Under the pieces are notes generated by a model, which saw only the letters and a list, made by a program, of their open reading frames with translations, ran no database searches and was not told where the DNA came from. A stretch of 8,036 nt of DNA from Clostridiaceae bacterium. GTDB lineage: Bacteria; Bacillota; Clostridia; Acetivibrionales; DTU013. Both the position numbers and the translations under genes were made by a program. How positions within the stretch are numbered: position 1 is the first letter of the stretch; each line of letters opens with the position of its first letter. Shown here in pieces: positions 1 through 6,134 of the stretch. Location of the stretch: positions 1 to 8,036 of the forward strand of contig JAAZKL010000025.1 of the NCBI GenBank assembly GCA_012799845.1. The letters run 5' to 3'.

Positions 1-521
1 AAGGTGAGTTTATCAGGAAAGAAAGGCTTGCTGATAAAGACAGCCTGAGTTTCTCGCATGGCATACCTGAAGGAACACGTGCTGTGAGCATGAACGTCAC
101 GGAACAGGTCAATGTGGCGAATCTGCTGAGACCCGGCGATTATGTGGATGTAGTGGCAAGCTTTGATAAGGATGAAGATGTTTATAGCGAAAAAACCGTC
201 ATCTATCCAAGGATCACAAAAATGATACTCCAAAAAGTCAAGGTACTGGCTTTGGGGCAGGATACCAGATTGCCTGCTGAAAAGCTCAAAGAACAGCCAT
301 TTACTATCACGCTTGCGATAAAGAAGGAAGATATTGAAAAATTCGTCTATGCCTCTGAATATGGAATAATCAGGCTGGCGCTCAGGCCGGCGAACGACGG
401 CTCGCTGACCGGCGGCGAGGGTGTCATCAGGTCTGATGTTACAGGGATGAAGGGCGTTGTTGTGACACGGGATACAGGCGATGATGGTGACAATGGCAAC
501 GCTGCTGCCGCTGAGGAATGA
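1..521 (+). CDS. cpaB: Flp pilus assembly protein CpaB (RcpC/SAF domain), 3' part
   Basis: This is the last 172 residues of a CpaB/RcpC-type Tad pilus assembly protein; the gene starts before the window. The frame is open from base 3, well upstream of an internal GTG at 84, so that GTG is not the start. Residues 1-29 (GEFIRKERLA ... IPEGTRAV) look like the end of a SAF domain. Residues 37-130 match the RcpC region, with the hallmark LLRPGDYVDVV at 41-51 and a VKVLALGQD strand at 79-87. The tail is acidic and Ala-rich (GDDGDNGNAAAAEE). The missing part should hold the N-terminal membrane anchor. Family knowledge places CpaB on the extracytoplasmic side of the Tad apparatus; in monoderms it works without a secretin. 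Position ahead of cpaE-cpaF-tadB-tadC supports the call. Confidence 0.9.
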   Translation, partial: GEFIRKERLADKDSLSFSHGIPEGTRAVSMNVTEQVNVANLLRPGDYVDVVASFDKDEDVYSEKTVIYPRITKMILQKVKVLALGQDTRLPAEKLKEQPFTITLAIKKEDIEKFVYASEYGIIRLALRPANDGSLTGGEGVIRSDVTGMKGVVVTRDTGDDGDNGNAAAAEE

Positions 522-547
522 CCCGCTTAATAAAGCTGGCTTCGGAA

Positions 548-714
548 TGAGCAAATACATAATGGCTGGTTTTGACACGTGAAGTTGAGTGGTTTGAGCA
601 GTTGCGCAAAAGCATGCTAAGAAACGGCCTGCTGTGAAACAAGTGTCGGCAGAATGAGCAGCTTTGAGACAAGCGGCTGAAGAGTGGCCGGGAAGTGGCC
701 GAATCGAATGATTT
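548..714. repeat. Diverged 15-bp quasi-periodic repeat block
   Basis: This is the gene-free stretch after cpaB. It can be cut into 15-base blocks with recurring words: TGAGCAG starts blocks at 595 and 655, exactly four periods apart, and CAAG starts blocks at 640 and 670. The 595 and 655 blocks agree at 10 of 15 positions, as do the 640 and 670 blocks. The consensus differs from the array that follows at 733. Spacing before 580 is less regular (TGAGCAA at 548). Seen by eye only; it may be an old, decayed array. No convincing gene, terminator or promoter was found here. A perfect TTGACA at 572-577 has no -10 partner. Confidence 0.4.
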
Positions 715-784
715 CAAGAATTGGATGGCGGGTTGCCAGGATACAATCACCAGAAGGGAAATTGCCAGGAGAGAAGTTGCCAGG

Positions 785-978
785 AGGCAGATTGCCAGGG
801 GATTAATCACCAGAGGTAGAACACCGGAAGATATATTAGCAGAAGGAAAATAGCCAGGATGCAATCACCAGAAGGGAAACCGCCAGAAGGCAGATTGCCA
901 GGGGATTAATCACCAGAGGTAGAACACCGGAAGATATATTAGCAGAAGGAAAATAGCCAGGATGCAATCACCAGAAGG
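785..978. repeat. 91-bp perfect direct duplication inside the 15-bp array
   Basis: Bases 785-875 and 888-978 are identical over 91 bp at an offset of 103 bp (seven units). A 23-bp core of this block, at 815-837 and 918-940, recurs a third time at 1065-1087, 147 bp further on, inside a more diverged copy. Perfect identity among units that otherwise differ from one another implies a recent block duplication, by unequal recombination or slippage, on top of an older array. Confidence 0.93.
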
Positions 979-1223
979 AAAATAGCCAGGAGGCATCTAC
1001 CAGAAGGCAGATCGCCAGGAGGGAAATTGCCAGGAGACAGATTACAAGGAGATTATTCACCAGGGGTAGAACACCGGAAGATATATTGGTAGAAGGGAAA
1101 TTGCCAGGGGGCAGATACCAGGAGGCAGATCGCCAGAAGGGAAGTTGCCAGGAGGCAATCATCAGAAGGGAAATCGCCCGAAGGGACATCGCCAGGAGGC
1201 AGATCACCGGAAGGGAAAACGCC

Positions 1224-1229
1224 AGGAGG
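1224..1229 (+). promoter_or_regulatory. Ribosome binding site of cpaE, formed by the last repeat unit
   Basis: AGGAGG lies 8 bases before the ATG at 1238. It is the core of the 34th repeat unit. It decides the start: the open frame extends upstream to 1070 and offers a TTG at 1145, but the receiver domain begins at residue 4 after the ATG. Confidence 0.8.
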
Positions 1230-1237
1230 AGAATCAG

Positions 1238-2434
1238 ATGGAAAAAATCAATGTAATGATCGTGGATGACTCCTACGAAACGAGAAGCAATATAAAGCAG
1301 CTTCTGTCATTCAGCAGGAAACTGAAGGTGACGACCGAAGCCGCCAGCGGTGAAGAAGCGGTCATACTAGCAGGGGAACTGAGGCCTGATGTGATCCTGA
1401 TGGATATAAACATGCCCGGAATGGACGGAATAAAGGCTACAGAGGAGATAACGCTGAATGTCCCCGATTCAATAGTGATAATCATGTCCGTGCAGGGAGA
1501 GACCGAATACGTCCGGAAGGCCATGACAGCAGGCGCCCGTGATTACCTGTGCAAACCGTTCAGCGGAGATGAGCTTTCTGAAACGATTATAAATGTCTAT
1601 GAGAACGAAATGAAAAGACGTGAAAAAATCACGCCGCTGTTGACGAAGGATGAGATCAGGTCCAGGGTGATCACCATATTCAGCACAAAAGGCGGTGTCG
1701 GCAAAACAACGATCGCTTCCAATCTGGCAGTATCGATGGCACGGTCTTCAAAAAAAAGGGTAGCGCTGGTGGATCTCGACCTGCAGTTCGGTGATGTGGC
1801 CATAATGCTCAACGTTTCGGTTAAGAACACCATAAGCGACCTTGTGAAGGAATTTGGGCAGCTCGATTCAAGCCTTATGGAAGATTACATGGTGACCCAT
1901 TTTTCCGGCGTCAAGGTGCTGCCTGCGCCTGTGAAGCCGGAATACGCAGAATATATAACTGCCAATCACGTAGAGAAGATAATCAGCATATTAAGGGAGT
2001 CATACAGTTACATAATCATCGACACGTCCGCGAGTTTTCATGAAACGGTCCTGACATCCCTGGACCTGTCGGACAAAATACTCATCATATCGACACTTGA
2101 CCTCCCAACGATCAAAAATGTAAAAGCCGGTCTGGATGTGATGGACACGCTGAATTACCCGCAGGAGAAGATACATGTGGTACTGAACAAGGCGTCCGAG
2201 CAGTTCGGGATCAGGTACAGGGATTTCGAAAGCACCCTGCACAAGCAGATATGGTCATATGTGCCAGAAGACAGCCCGACGGTCGTTACATCAGCTAACA
2301 AGGGCTTCCCGTTTGTTATGACCAGGACGGAAACAAAGGTCGCCAAGGCGATCATCGACATGGGAATCGAGCTAGTGAGGGAAACGGAGGGCGGAGTCAA
2401 TAAGAAATCTCCGCTGAGGAAGCTGTTCGGCTGA
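1238..2434 (+). CDS. cpaE: CpaE-type pilus assembly protein: receiver domain plus ParA/MinD-like ATPase
   Basis: A 398-residue two-domain protein. Residues 1-125 are a CheY-like receiver that keeps the acidic pair D10/D11, the phospho-acceptor D56 (LMDINMPGMDG), the switch S84 and K106 (CKPF), so it looks phosphorylatable; many CpaE homologues have lost these residues. Residues 141-385 are a MinD/ParA-type P-loop ATPase with the deviant Walker A KGGVGKTT at 151-158 (signature lysine K151), VDLDLQFGD at 178-186 and Walker B IIIDTSA at 259-265. Family knowledge: CpaE/TadZ places or regulates the Tad pilus machine at the membrane or pole. The ATG at 1238 is chosen because it has AGGAGG upstream and MEKINVMIVDDS is a typical receiver beginning; a TTG at 1145 would add 31 low-complexity residues translated from repeats. 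cpaF follows after 34 bp. A sensor kinase partner is not in the window. Confidence 0.93.
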   Translation: MEKINVMIVDDSYETRSNIKQLLSFSRKLKVTTEAASGEEAVILAGELRPDVILMDINMPGMDGIKATEEITLNVPDSIVIIMSVQGETEYVRKAMTAGARDYLCKPFSGDELSETIINVYENEMKRREKITPLLTKDEIRSRVITIFSTKGGVGKTTIASNLAVSMARSSKKRVALVDLDLQFGDVAIMLNVSVKNTISDLVKEFGQLDSSLMEDYMVTHFSGVKVLPAPVKPEYAEYITANHVEKIISILRESYSYIIIDTSASFHETVLTSLDLSDKILIISTLDLPTIKNVKAGLDVMDTLNYPQEKIHVVLNKASEQFGIRYRDFESTLHKQIWSYVPEDSPTVVTSANKGFPFVMTRTETKVAKAIIDMGIELVRETEGGVNKKSPLRKLFG

Positions 2435-2454
2435 GATTACAGGACCCGGAATAC

Positions 2455-2460
2455 AGGAGG
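2455..2460 (+). promoter_or_regulatory. Ribosome binding site fixing the TTG start of cpaF
   Basis: AGGAGG with an 8-base spacer to TTG at 2469. A second in-frame TTG at 2478 would leave a longer spacer of 17 bases, so 2469 is preferred. Confidence 0.75.
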
Positions 2461-2468
2461 GAAAGCAA

Positions 2469-3836
2469 TTGTCTCTGTTGGAAAGATTACAGAAGGAAAG
2501 GACTGTAGAAGCATCAGACAGCGGAAAACCTAACAAGGCAAGAAGTGTTCAGGTTCTGAAGGAGGATCCCTTTGAAGAACTGAAGGGCCGTATTCATATG
2601 AGGATCATCGAAGAGATCAACTCCGGATCGGGCAGGGCCGCAGAAATGGAAGGGCAGGACGGGAATCTTGAACAGGCGATTTCAGGGATAGTCGAGAACT
2701 ATCTTGATGACGAAGGTGTTTTCATTACCAAACTGGACAAACAGAAGCTGATTGCGGAGATAATAGACGAAACGATCGGATTCGGTCCGATCAACCGGCT
2801 TATCCGGGATCCGTCGATATCAGAGATAATGGTCAACGGGCCCCAGAACGTTTATGTAGAAAAGAAAGGCAGGCTGGTCCTCACAGATGTAGTTTTCAAG
2901 GATGATCAGCATGTCATGAGGGTTATAGAAAAAATCGTTGCACCGTTGGGGAGAAGGATCGACGAAAGCTCGCCTATGGTCGACGCCAGGCTTCCTGACG
3001 GTTCAAGAGTCAATGCGATAATACCGCCGCTTGCATTGAATGGCCCGTCCATAACGATCAGGAAGTTCTCAGAAAAACCATACACGGTAAAAGACCTTAT
3101 CAACTTCGGTACGATGACGCCGGAAGTGGCGATGTTCCTGAAATCATGCGTCGAAGCAAGACTCAACATAGTCGTGTCGGGCGGCACCGGAAGCGGAAAA
3201 ACGACAACATTAAATGTGATTTCGTCATTCATACCCGACGATGAAAGGATAGTCACGATAGAAGACGCGGCAGAACTGCAGCTTGCACAGGAACACGTGG
3301 TCAGGCTTGAGACCCGGCCGCCCAACATCGAGGGCAAGGGGGCCATAACTATCAGAGACCTGGTGAGGAATTCGCTAAGGATGAGACCTGACAGGATAGT
3401 GGTCGGTGAGGTGCGGAGCGGTGAAGCCCTGGATATGCTGCAGGCTATGAACACCGGTCATGACGGCTCGCTCACAACCGGGCATGCCAATTCGCCGCGC
3501 GATATGCTGTCGAGGCTTGAAACGATGGTCCTGATGGCAGGTATGGATCTGCCGGTCAGAGCTATCCGTGAACAGATAGCATCCGCCATAGATCTGATCG
3601 TGCATCAGGCAAGGCTCAAAGACGGTTCGAGGAAAATAACCCACATAACCGAGATAACTGGTATGGAAGGCGATGTAATAACGATGCAGGACATCTTTGT
3701 TTTCAGACAGCACGGCAGGGACGAAAAAGGGCGGATAACCGGCGCCATAGTACCCACAGGCATAAAGCCCAAATTCGTCGAAAGGCTTGTGGATGCCGGG
3801 ATATCACTCCCATCGGACATATTTCTCGCCAGGTGA
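2469..3836 (+). CDS. cpaF: CpaF/TadA-type pilus assembly ATPase
   Basis: A 455-residue hexameric secretion ATPase of the VirB11/GspE superfamily, the cytoplasmic motor that drives Tad pilus assembly through TadB/TadC. Residues 1-100 form a variable, charged N-terminal region. The N-terminal ATPase subdomain follows, with the CpaF-typical run ISEIMVNGPQNVYVE at 117-131 and SRVNAIIPPLALNGPSITIRKF at 179-200. Catalytic motifs are all present: Walker A GGTGSGKTT at 238-246, Asp box IVTIEDAAEL at 261-270, Walker B RIVVGEVRSGEA at 309-320 and His box TTGHANS at 336-342. Length is normal for the family. Translation starts at TTG, positioned by a perfect AGGAGG. It lies 34 bp after cpaE and 152 bp before tadB. 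No sign of damage. Confidence 0.97.
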   Translation: MSLLERLQKERTVEASDSGKPNKARSVQVLKEDPFEELKGRIHMRIIEEINSGSGRAAEMEGQDGNLEQAISGIVENYLDDEGVFITKLDKQKLIAEIIDETIGFGPINRLIRDPSISEIMVNGPQNVYVEKKGRLVLTDVVFKDDQHVMRVIEKIVAPLGRRIDESSPMVDARLPDGSRVNAIIPPLALNGPSITIRKFSEKPYTVKDLINFGTMTPEVAMFLKSCVEARLNIVVSGGTGSGKTTTLNVISSFIPDDERIVTIEDAAELQLAQEHVVRLETRPPNIEGKGAITIRDLVRNSLRMRPDRIVVGEVRSGEALDMLQAMNTGHDGSLTTGHANSPRDMLSRLETMVLMAGMDLPVRAIREQIASAIDLIVHQARLKDGSRKITHITEITGMEGDVITMQDIFVFRQHGRDEKGRITGAIVPTGIKPKFVERLVDAGISLPSDIFLAR

Positions 3837-3909
3837 CTGTTTGCAGCCTGCCGGCGTGTGATACGGAGAAATATTGCCCAAAAAACTTAACGGATCTACT
3901 GGAACTATG

Positions 3910-3945
3910 TGACGCATAAGACTCACTTGACGCATATGAGGCATT
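3910..3945. repeat. 18-bp imperfect tandem direct repeat before tadB
   Basis: TGACGCATA begins two adjacent 18-bp blocks (3910-3927 and 3928-3945) that agree at 14 of 18 positions. They lie in the 152-bp gap between cpaF and tadB, which has no gene. Too short to assign a role. Confidence 0.55.
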
Positions 3946-3956
3946 AGGCTCATAAA
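3927..3956 (+). promoter_or_regulatory. Possible weak promoter for tadB-tadC
   Basis: TTGACG (3927-3932, 5 of 6 against the sigma-A -35) is followed 18 bp later by CATAAA (3951-3956, 4 of 6 against the -10). The gap before tadB is long for this operon. The -10 is poor, so this is a tentative call. Transcription could equally read through from cpaF. Confidence 0.25.
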
Positions 3957-3973
3957 ACCCTGATCGAACTTCC

Positions 3974-3981
3974 AAAGGAGG
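3974..3981 (+). promoter_or_regulatory. Ribosome binding site fixing the TTG start of tadB
   Basis: AAAGGAGG with a 7-base spacer to TTG at 3989. No ATG or GTG with comparable spacing is available in this frame. Confidence 0.8.
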
Positions 3982-3988
3982 AATTCTC

Positions 3989-4960
3989 TTGAAGATCCTG
4001 ATATTCCTGTTAAGCTTCACATCGGCTGCGCTCCTCTATTATCAATTAATAATGTCATTAGCCGGAAGGAATGATTACATGTCCAGGCTAAGACGATACA
4101 CAACCCTTGAGGAGAGCCACGAAGAGAAAAGGAAAAGAAGGAGGGACAGTTCTTCATTTTTGCGGGATATCCTATCTAAAGGAATCGGGAAAATAAGATT
4201 CCTGGACGGATACAAGAAAAGAATCCAGGCAGATCTGACAAGAGCGCATGTTCTATTGAAGGCGGAAGAATTTTTGATTTTTGAAATCATACTATTTTCT
4301 ATTTTCTTCCTGCTTGCTGTAATGATAAAAAGCATTAAATCCTGGCCTTTGGCTATATTATGCGGGACCGCCGGATGGTTGCTGCCTTCATTTTTTCTGA
4401 AAAGCAGAATAAGGAAGAGAATGAAGCTGTTGAATGAACAACTCGGCGATGCGATCACCATGATGTCGAATTCGCTTAAAGCAGGCTACAGTTTTCTCCA
4501 GGCTGTCGACATCGTTGCAGAGGAAATGACCGGGCCTATTGCAGAAGAGTTTGCAGTATTCAAAAAAGAGGTGAGCCTTGGCCTCAATACAGAAAAAGCC
4601 CTGGAGAACCTGGCTGCCAGGGTCAAGAGCGAAGATCTGGATCTTGCCATTACCGCAGTTATGATCCAGAGGCAGGTGGGAGGCAACTTGGCCGAAGTGC
4701 TGGATAAGATAACAGAAACCATCAGGGACCGGGTCAGGATCAAGGGTGAACTCAAAGCCATAACCGCCCAGGGGCGGATATCGGGCATGGTGATTTCGCT
4801 GCTTCCCGTAGTACTGTGCCTGATCATTTATCTGATAAATACGGGGCAGATGAGTCTGCTTTTTACAAAGCCGCTGGGTCTGTTGATGCTCGGATTTGCG
4901 GGAGTAATGGAGTTGACGGGCATAATACTTATACGCAGGATAGTCAGGGTAGAGATATAG
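3989..4960 (+). CDS. tadB: TadB-type Flp pilus inner-membrane platform protein
   Basis: A 323-residue membrane protein with a GspF/T2SSF domain. Predicted membrane segments lie at about 1-22, 93-113, 117-136, 265-284 and 294-315. A very basic stretch, EEKRKRRRD, occupies 45-53 after the first helix. The cytoplasmic T2SSF core is at about 150-260, with the TadB-typical LGDAITMMSNSLKAGYSFLQA at 152-172 and MIQRQVGGNLAEVLDKI at 225-241. TadB partners TadC to form the platform that couples the CpaF motor to pilin extraction from the membrane. The TTG start is set by AAAGGAGG and gives a hydrophobic N-terminus. tadC follows at once. AT-rich codons in the first third contrast slightly with the rest, but nothing suggests transfer. 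Confidence 0.93.
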   Translation: MKILIFLLSFTSAALLYYQLIMSLAGRNDYMSRLRRYTTLEESHEEKRKRRRDSSSFLRDILSKGIGKIRFLDGYKKRIQADLTRAHVLLKAEEFLIFEIILFSIFFLLAVMIKSIKSWPLAILCGTAGWLLPSFFLKSRIRKRMKLLNEQLGDAITMMSNSLKAGYSFLQAVDIVAEEMTGPIAEEFAVFKKEVSLGLNTEKALENLAARVKSEDLDLAITAVMIQRQVGGNLAEVLDKITETIRDRVRIKGELKAITAQGRISGMVISLLPVVLCLIIYLINTGQMSLLFTKPLGLLMLGFAGVMELTGIILIRRIVRVEI

Positions 4961-4968
4961 GGGGGTGG
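4961..4968 (+). promoter_or_regulatory. G-rich ribosome binding site of tadC
   Basis: GGGGGTGG directly follows the tadB stop codon and resembles GGAGGTG with one change. It sits 5 bases before TTG at 4974. The alternative GTG at 4965 lies inside this element and would have no clear binding site of its own. Confidence 0.55.
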
Positions 4969-4973
4969 AATAT

Positions 4974-5894
4974 TTGCCTGCGTTGATTTTTTTGCTGACT
5001 TTCGCCAGTTGCTTTACTCTTGCATATTCTGTTATGTCTATTATCGGCAGGGATGAACTGGTAATATCTTCAAGGCTGCAGAGCATAAGCAATTCCAGGG
5101 CGAAAAATGAAGATACCGAACTGGACCAGCCGCTGATATCAAGAGTGATCAGGCCAATGCTTGATTATCTCAGTAAAGCCATGATGCGGATAACTCCCAG
5201 GGAAATGGTCTCGTCACTCGAGAACAAGATCAACAAAGCCGGAAACCACGGAAACCTGGCAGTCAAGGACTGGGTCAACATACAGGCGGTTTTGGTTATC
5301 GGCATTCCGATGCTCACATATATTGCATTAAGAAATACAGGCATCTCCGCGGGTTCGATGCTGCTGTTCCTGGTCGCCGAAGCGGCCATGGGATTTGTCC
5401 TGCCAGGTTTCATACTGGGAAAGATACTCACAGCAAGGCAGAAAAAGATTTTGAATACATTACCGGACGTTATCGACCTGATCACGGTAATAGTCGAAGC
5501 CGGGCTGGGATTTGACGGAGCACTGATCAAGGTGGTGGAAAAAAAGCCCGGGCCTCTTGCATTTGAGTTTGACAGGGTCCTGCAGGAAATTAAAGTTGGA
5601 AGGAATAAAAGAGACGCATTGAGAGAAATGGCAAAGCGACTGGATATACAGGACTTTACCACTTTTATCGGCGCCATTATCCAGGCTGACCAGTTCGGCG
5701 TGGGAATCGCGCAGGTACTCAGGATCCAGTCGGAGCAAATCAGGCTCAAAAGGAAACAGCGCGCCCAGGAACGCGCAATGAAGGTGCCTGTCAAGATGCT
5801 GATACCAATGGTCGTGTTCATATTTCCCACTTTGTTTGTCGTTCTTCTTGGACCTGTCGTAATAAAACTCATCGAACAGTTCTCCAGTATGTAG
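4974..5894 (+). CDS. tadC: TadC-type Flp pilus inner-membrane platform protein
   Basis: A 306-residue GspF/T2SSF-domain protein, second half of the TadB/TadC platform. Predicted membrane segments lie at about 1-22, 103-120, 125-150 and 273-299. The conserved TadC core runs from LPDVIDLITVIVEAGLGFDG (163-182) through QADQFGVGIAQVLRIQSEQI (237-256) to the C-terminal KVPVKMLIPMVVFIFPTLF. Start choice: TTG at 4974 has a G-rich binding site 5 bases upstream; GTG at 4965 would add three residues (MEY) and remains possible. Only 13 bp separate it from tadB, so the two are probably translated together. The TAG stop (5892-5894) overlaps the first copy of a GGGGACAGTCC repeat. No further pilus gene follows. 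Confidence 0.93.
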   Translation: MPALIFLLTFASCFTLAYSVMSIIGRDELVISSRLQSISNSRAKNEDTELDQPLISRVIRPMLDYLSKAMMRITPREMVSSLENKINKAGNHGNLAVKDWVNIQAVLVIGIPMLTYIALRNTGISAGSMLLFLVAEAAMGFVLPGFILGKILTARQKKILNTLPDVIDLITVIVEAGLGFDGALIKVVEKKPGPLAFEFDRVLQEIKVGRNKRDALREMAKRLDIQDFTTFIGAIIQADQFGVGIAQVLRIQSEQIRLKRKQRAQERAMKVPVKMLIPMVVFIFPTLFVVLLGPVVIKLIEQFSSM

Positions 5895-5949
5895 GGGACA
5901 GTCCTTCAGAAACACAGCTACAGGTCTCTGCCATGTGGGGGACAGTCCT
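5889..5949. repeat. Pair of 17-bp GGGGACAGTCC repeats after tadC
   Basis: ATGTAGGGGACAGTCCT (5889-5905) and ATGTGGGGGACAGTCCT (5933-5949) differ at one base and are 44 bp apart. GGACAGTCC is a near-palindrome with a mismatched centre, so the two copies could pair with each other (8 of 9 positions) around a loop of roughly 35 bases. The first copy includes the last codon and stop of tadC. The motif resembles REP-like elements associated with Y1/IS200-type transposases; that link is from general knowledge, and no transposase is present here. It may act as a 3' hairpin for the tad transcript, but no T-run follows. Confidence 0.7.
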
Positions 5950-6048
5950 GCAAAATCCATCAATAGCTCTTCGGAACATGGACATTATACGAAAGGTACA
6001 CAAATTGCCGGACAATCGTAAAATATTATAGAAATTGATTAAATATAG

Positions 6049-6077
6049 TTGAAGATAATTGAAGATAATAGTATAAT
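6049..6077 (+). promoter_or_regulatory. Sigma-A-type promoter of the homocysteine methyltransferase gene
   Basis: TTGAAG (6049-6054, 4 of 6) and a perfect TATAAT (6072-6077) are separated by 17 bp in a strongly AT-rich stretch. The expected transcript start near 6084 gives a leader of about 50 nt, too short for a SAM riboswitch. The -35 lies in a perfect 10-bp tandem repeat, TTGAAGATAA at 6049-6058 and 6059-6068, which could be a binding site or chance. Confidence 0.7.
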
Positions 6078-6122
6078 GTCTACCATAATATATGAGAATG
6101 CAATACAAATCGATGGATTTCC

Positions 6123-6127
6123 GGAGG
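6123..6127 (+). promoter_or_regulatory. Ribosome binding site of the homocysteine methyltransferase gene
   Basis: GGAGG with a 7-base spacer to ATG at 6135, which supports that start. Confidence 0.75.
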
Positions 6128-6134
6128 CAGTGAG

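Larger units (their letters stand above)
733..1234. repeat. 34-unit degenerate 15-bp tandem array between cpaB and cpaE
   Basis: The whole stretch divides without remainder into 34 units: 26 of 15 bp and 8 of 14 bp. The consensus is close to YRCCAGRAGGSARAT. Nearly every unit keeps a CCAGRAGG-like core, and perfect AGGAGG occurs at 782, 988, 1017, 1120, 1150, 1194 and 1224. The + strand is strongly purine-rich. The 14-bp units shift the reading frame, so no frame stays open throughout. There is higher-order structure, described under the 91-bp duplication. The array sits inside what should be one operon, and its last unit provides the cpaE ribosome binding site. It lacks the palindromic repeats and unique spacers of a CRISPR. 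Function unknown. Confidence 0.92.

Noticed and set aside
572..577. Perfect TTGACA as a -35 element for cpaE
   Set aside because: No acceptable -10 lies 16-18 bp downstream, and it is 660 bp from cpaE.
664..853. Plus-strand open stretch reading ARREVARRQIARGLITRGR-like peptide into the array
   Set aside because: No good start or binding site. The frame comes from repeat units and ends at a TAG within the array.
439..864. Minus-strand open frame of 141 codons over the cpaB end and first repeats
   Set aside because: The Leu-rich peptide is the repeat read backwards; 15-bp units lacking stops on that strand create the frame. It overlaps cpaB and has no domain or binding site.
968..1207. Minus-strand open frame of 79 codons (LLAICLLA-like repeats)
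   Set aside because: A product of translating the array; its hydrophobic repeats mirror the DNA unit and are not evidence of a membrane protein.
733..1234. CRISPR array
   Set aside because: Units are 14-15 bp, contiguous, without spacers or palindromes, and no cas gene is present.
5165..5872. Minus-strand open frame of 235 codons opposite tadC
   Set aside because: Shadow of the well-supported tadC; no domain recognised.
5933..6031. Small 32-codon plus-strand frame between tadC and the methyltransferase
   Set aside because: Its ATG falls in the GGGGACAGTCC repeat, there is no convincing ribosome binding site, and the peptide resembles neither a pilin nor any family I know.
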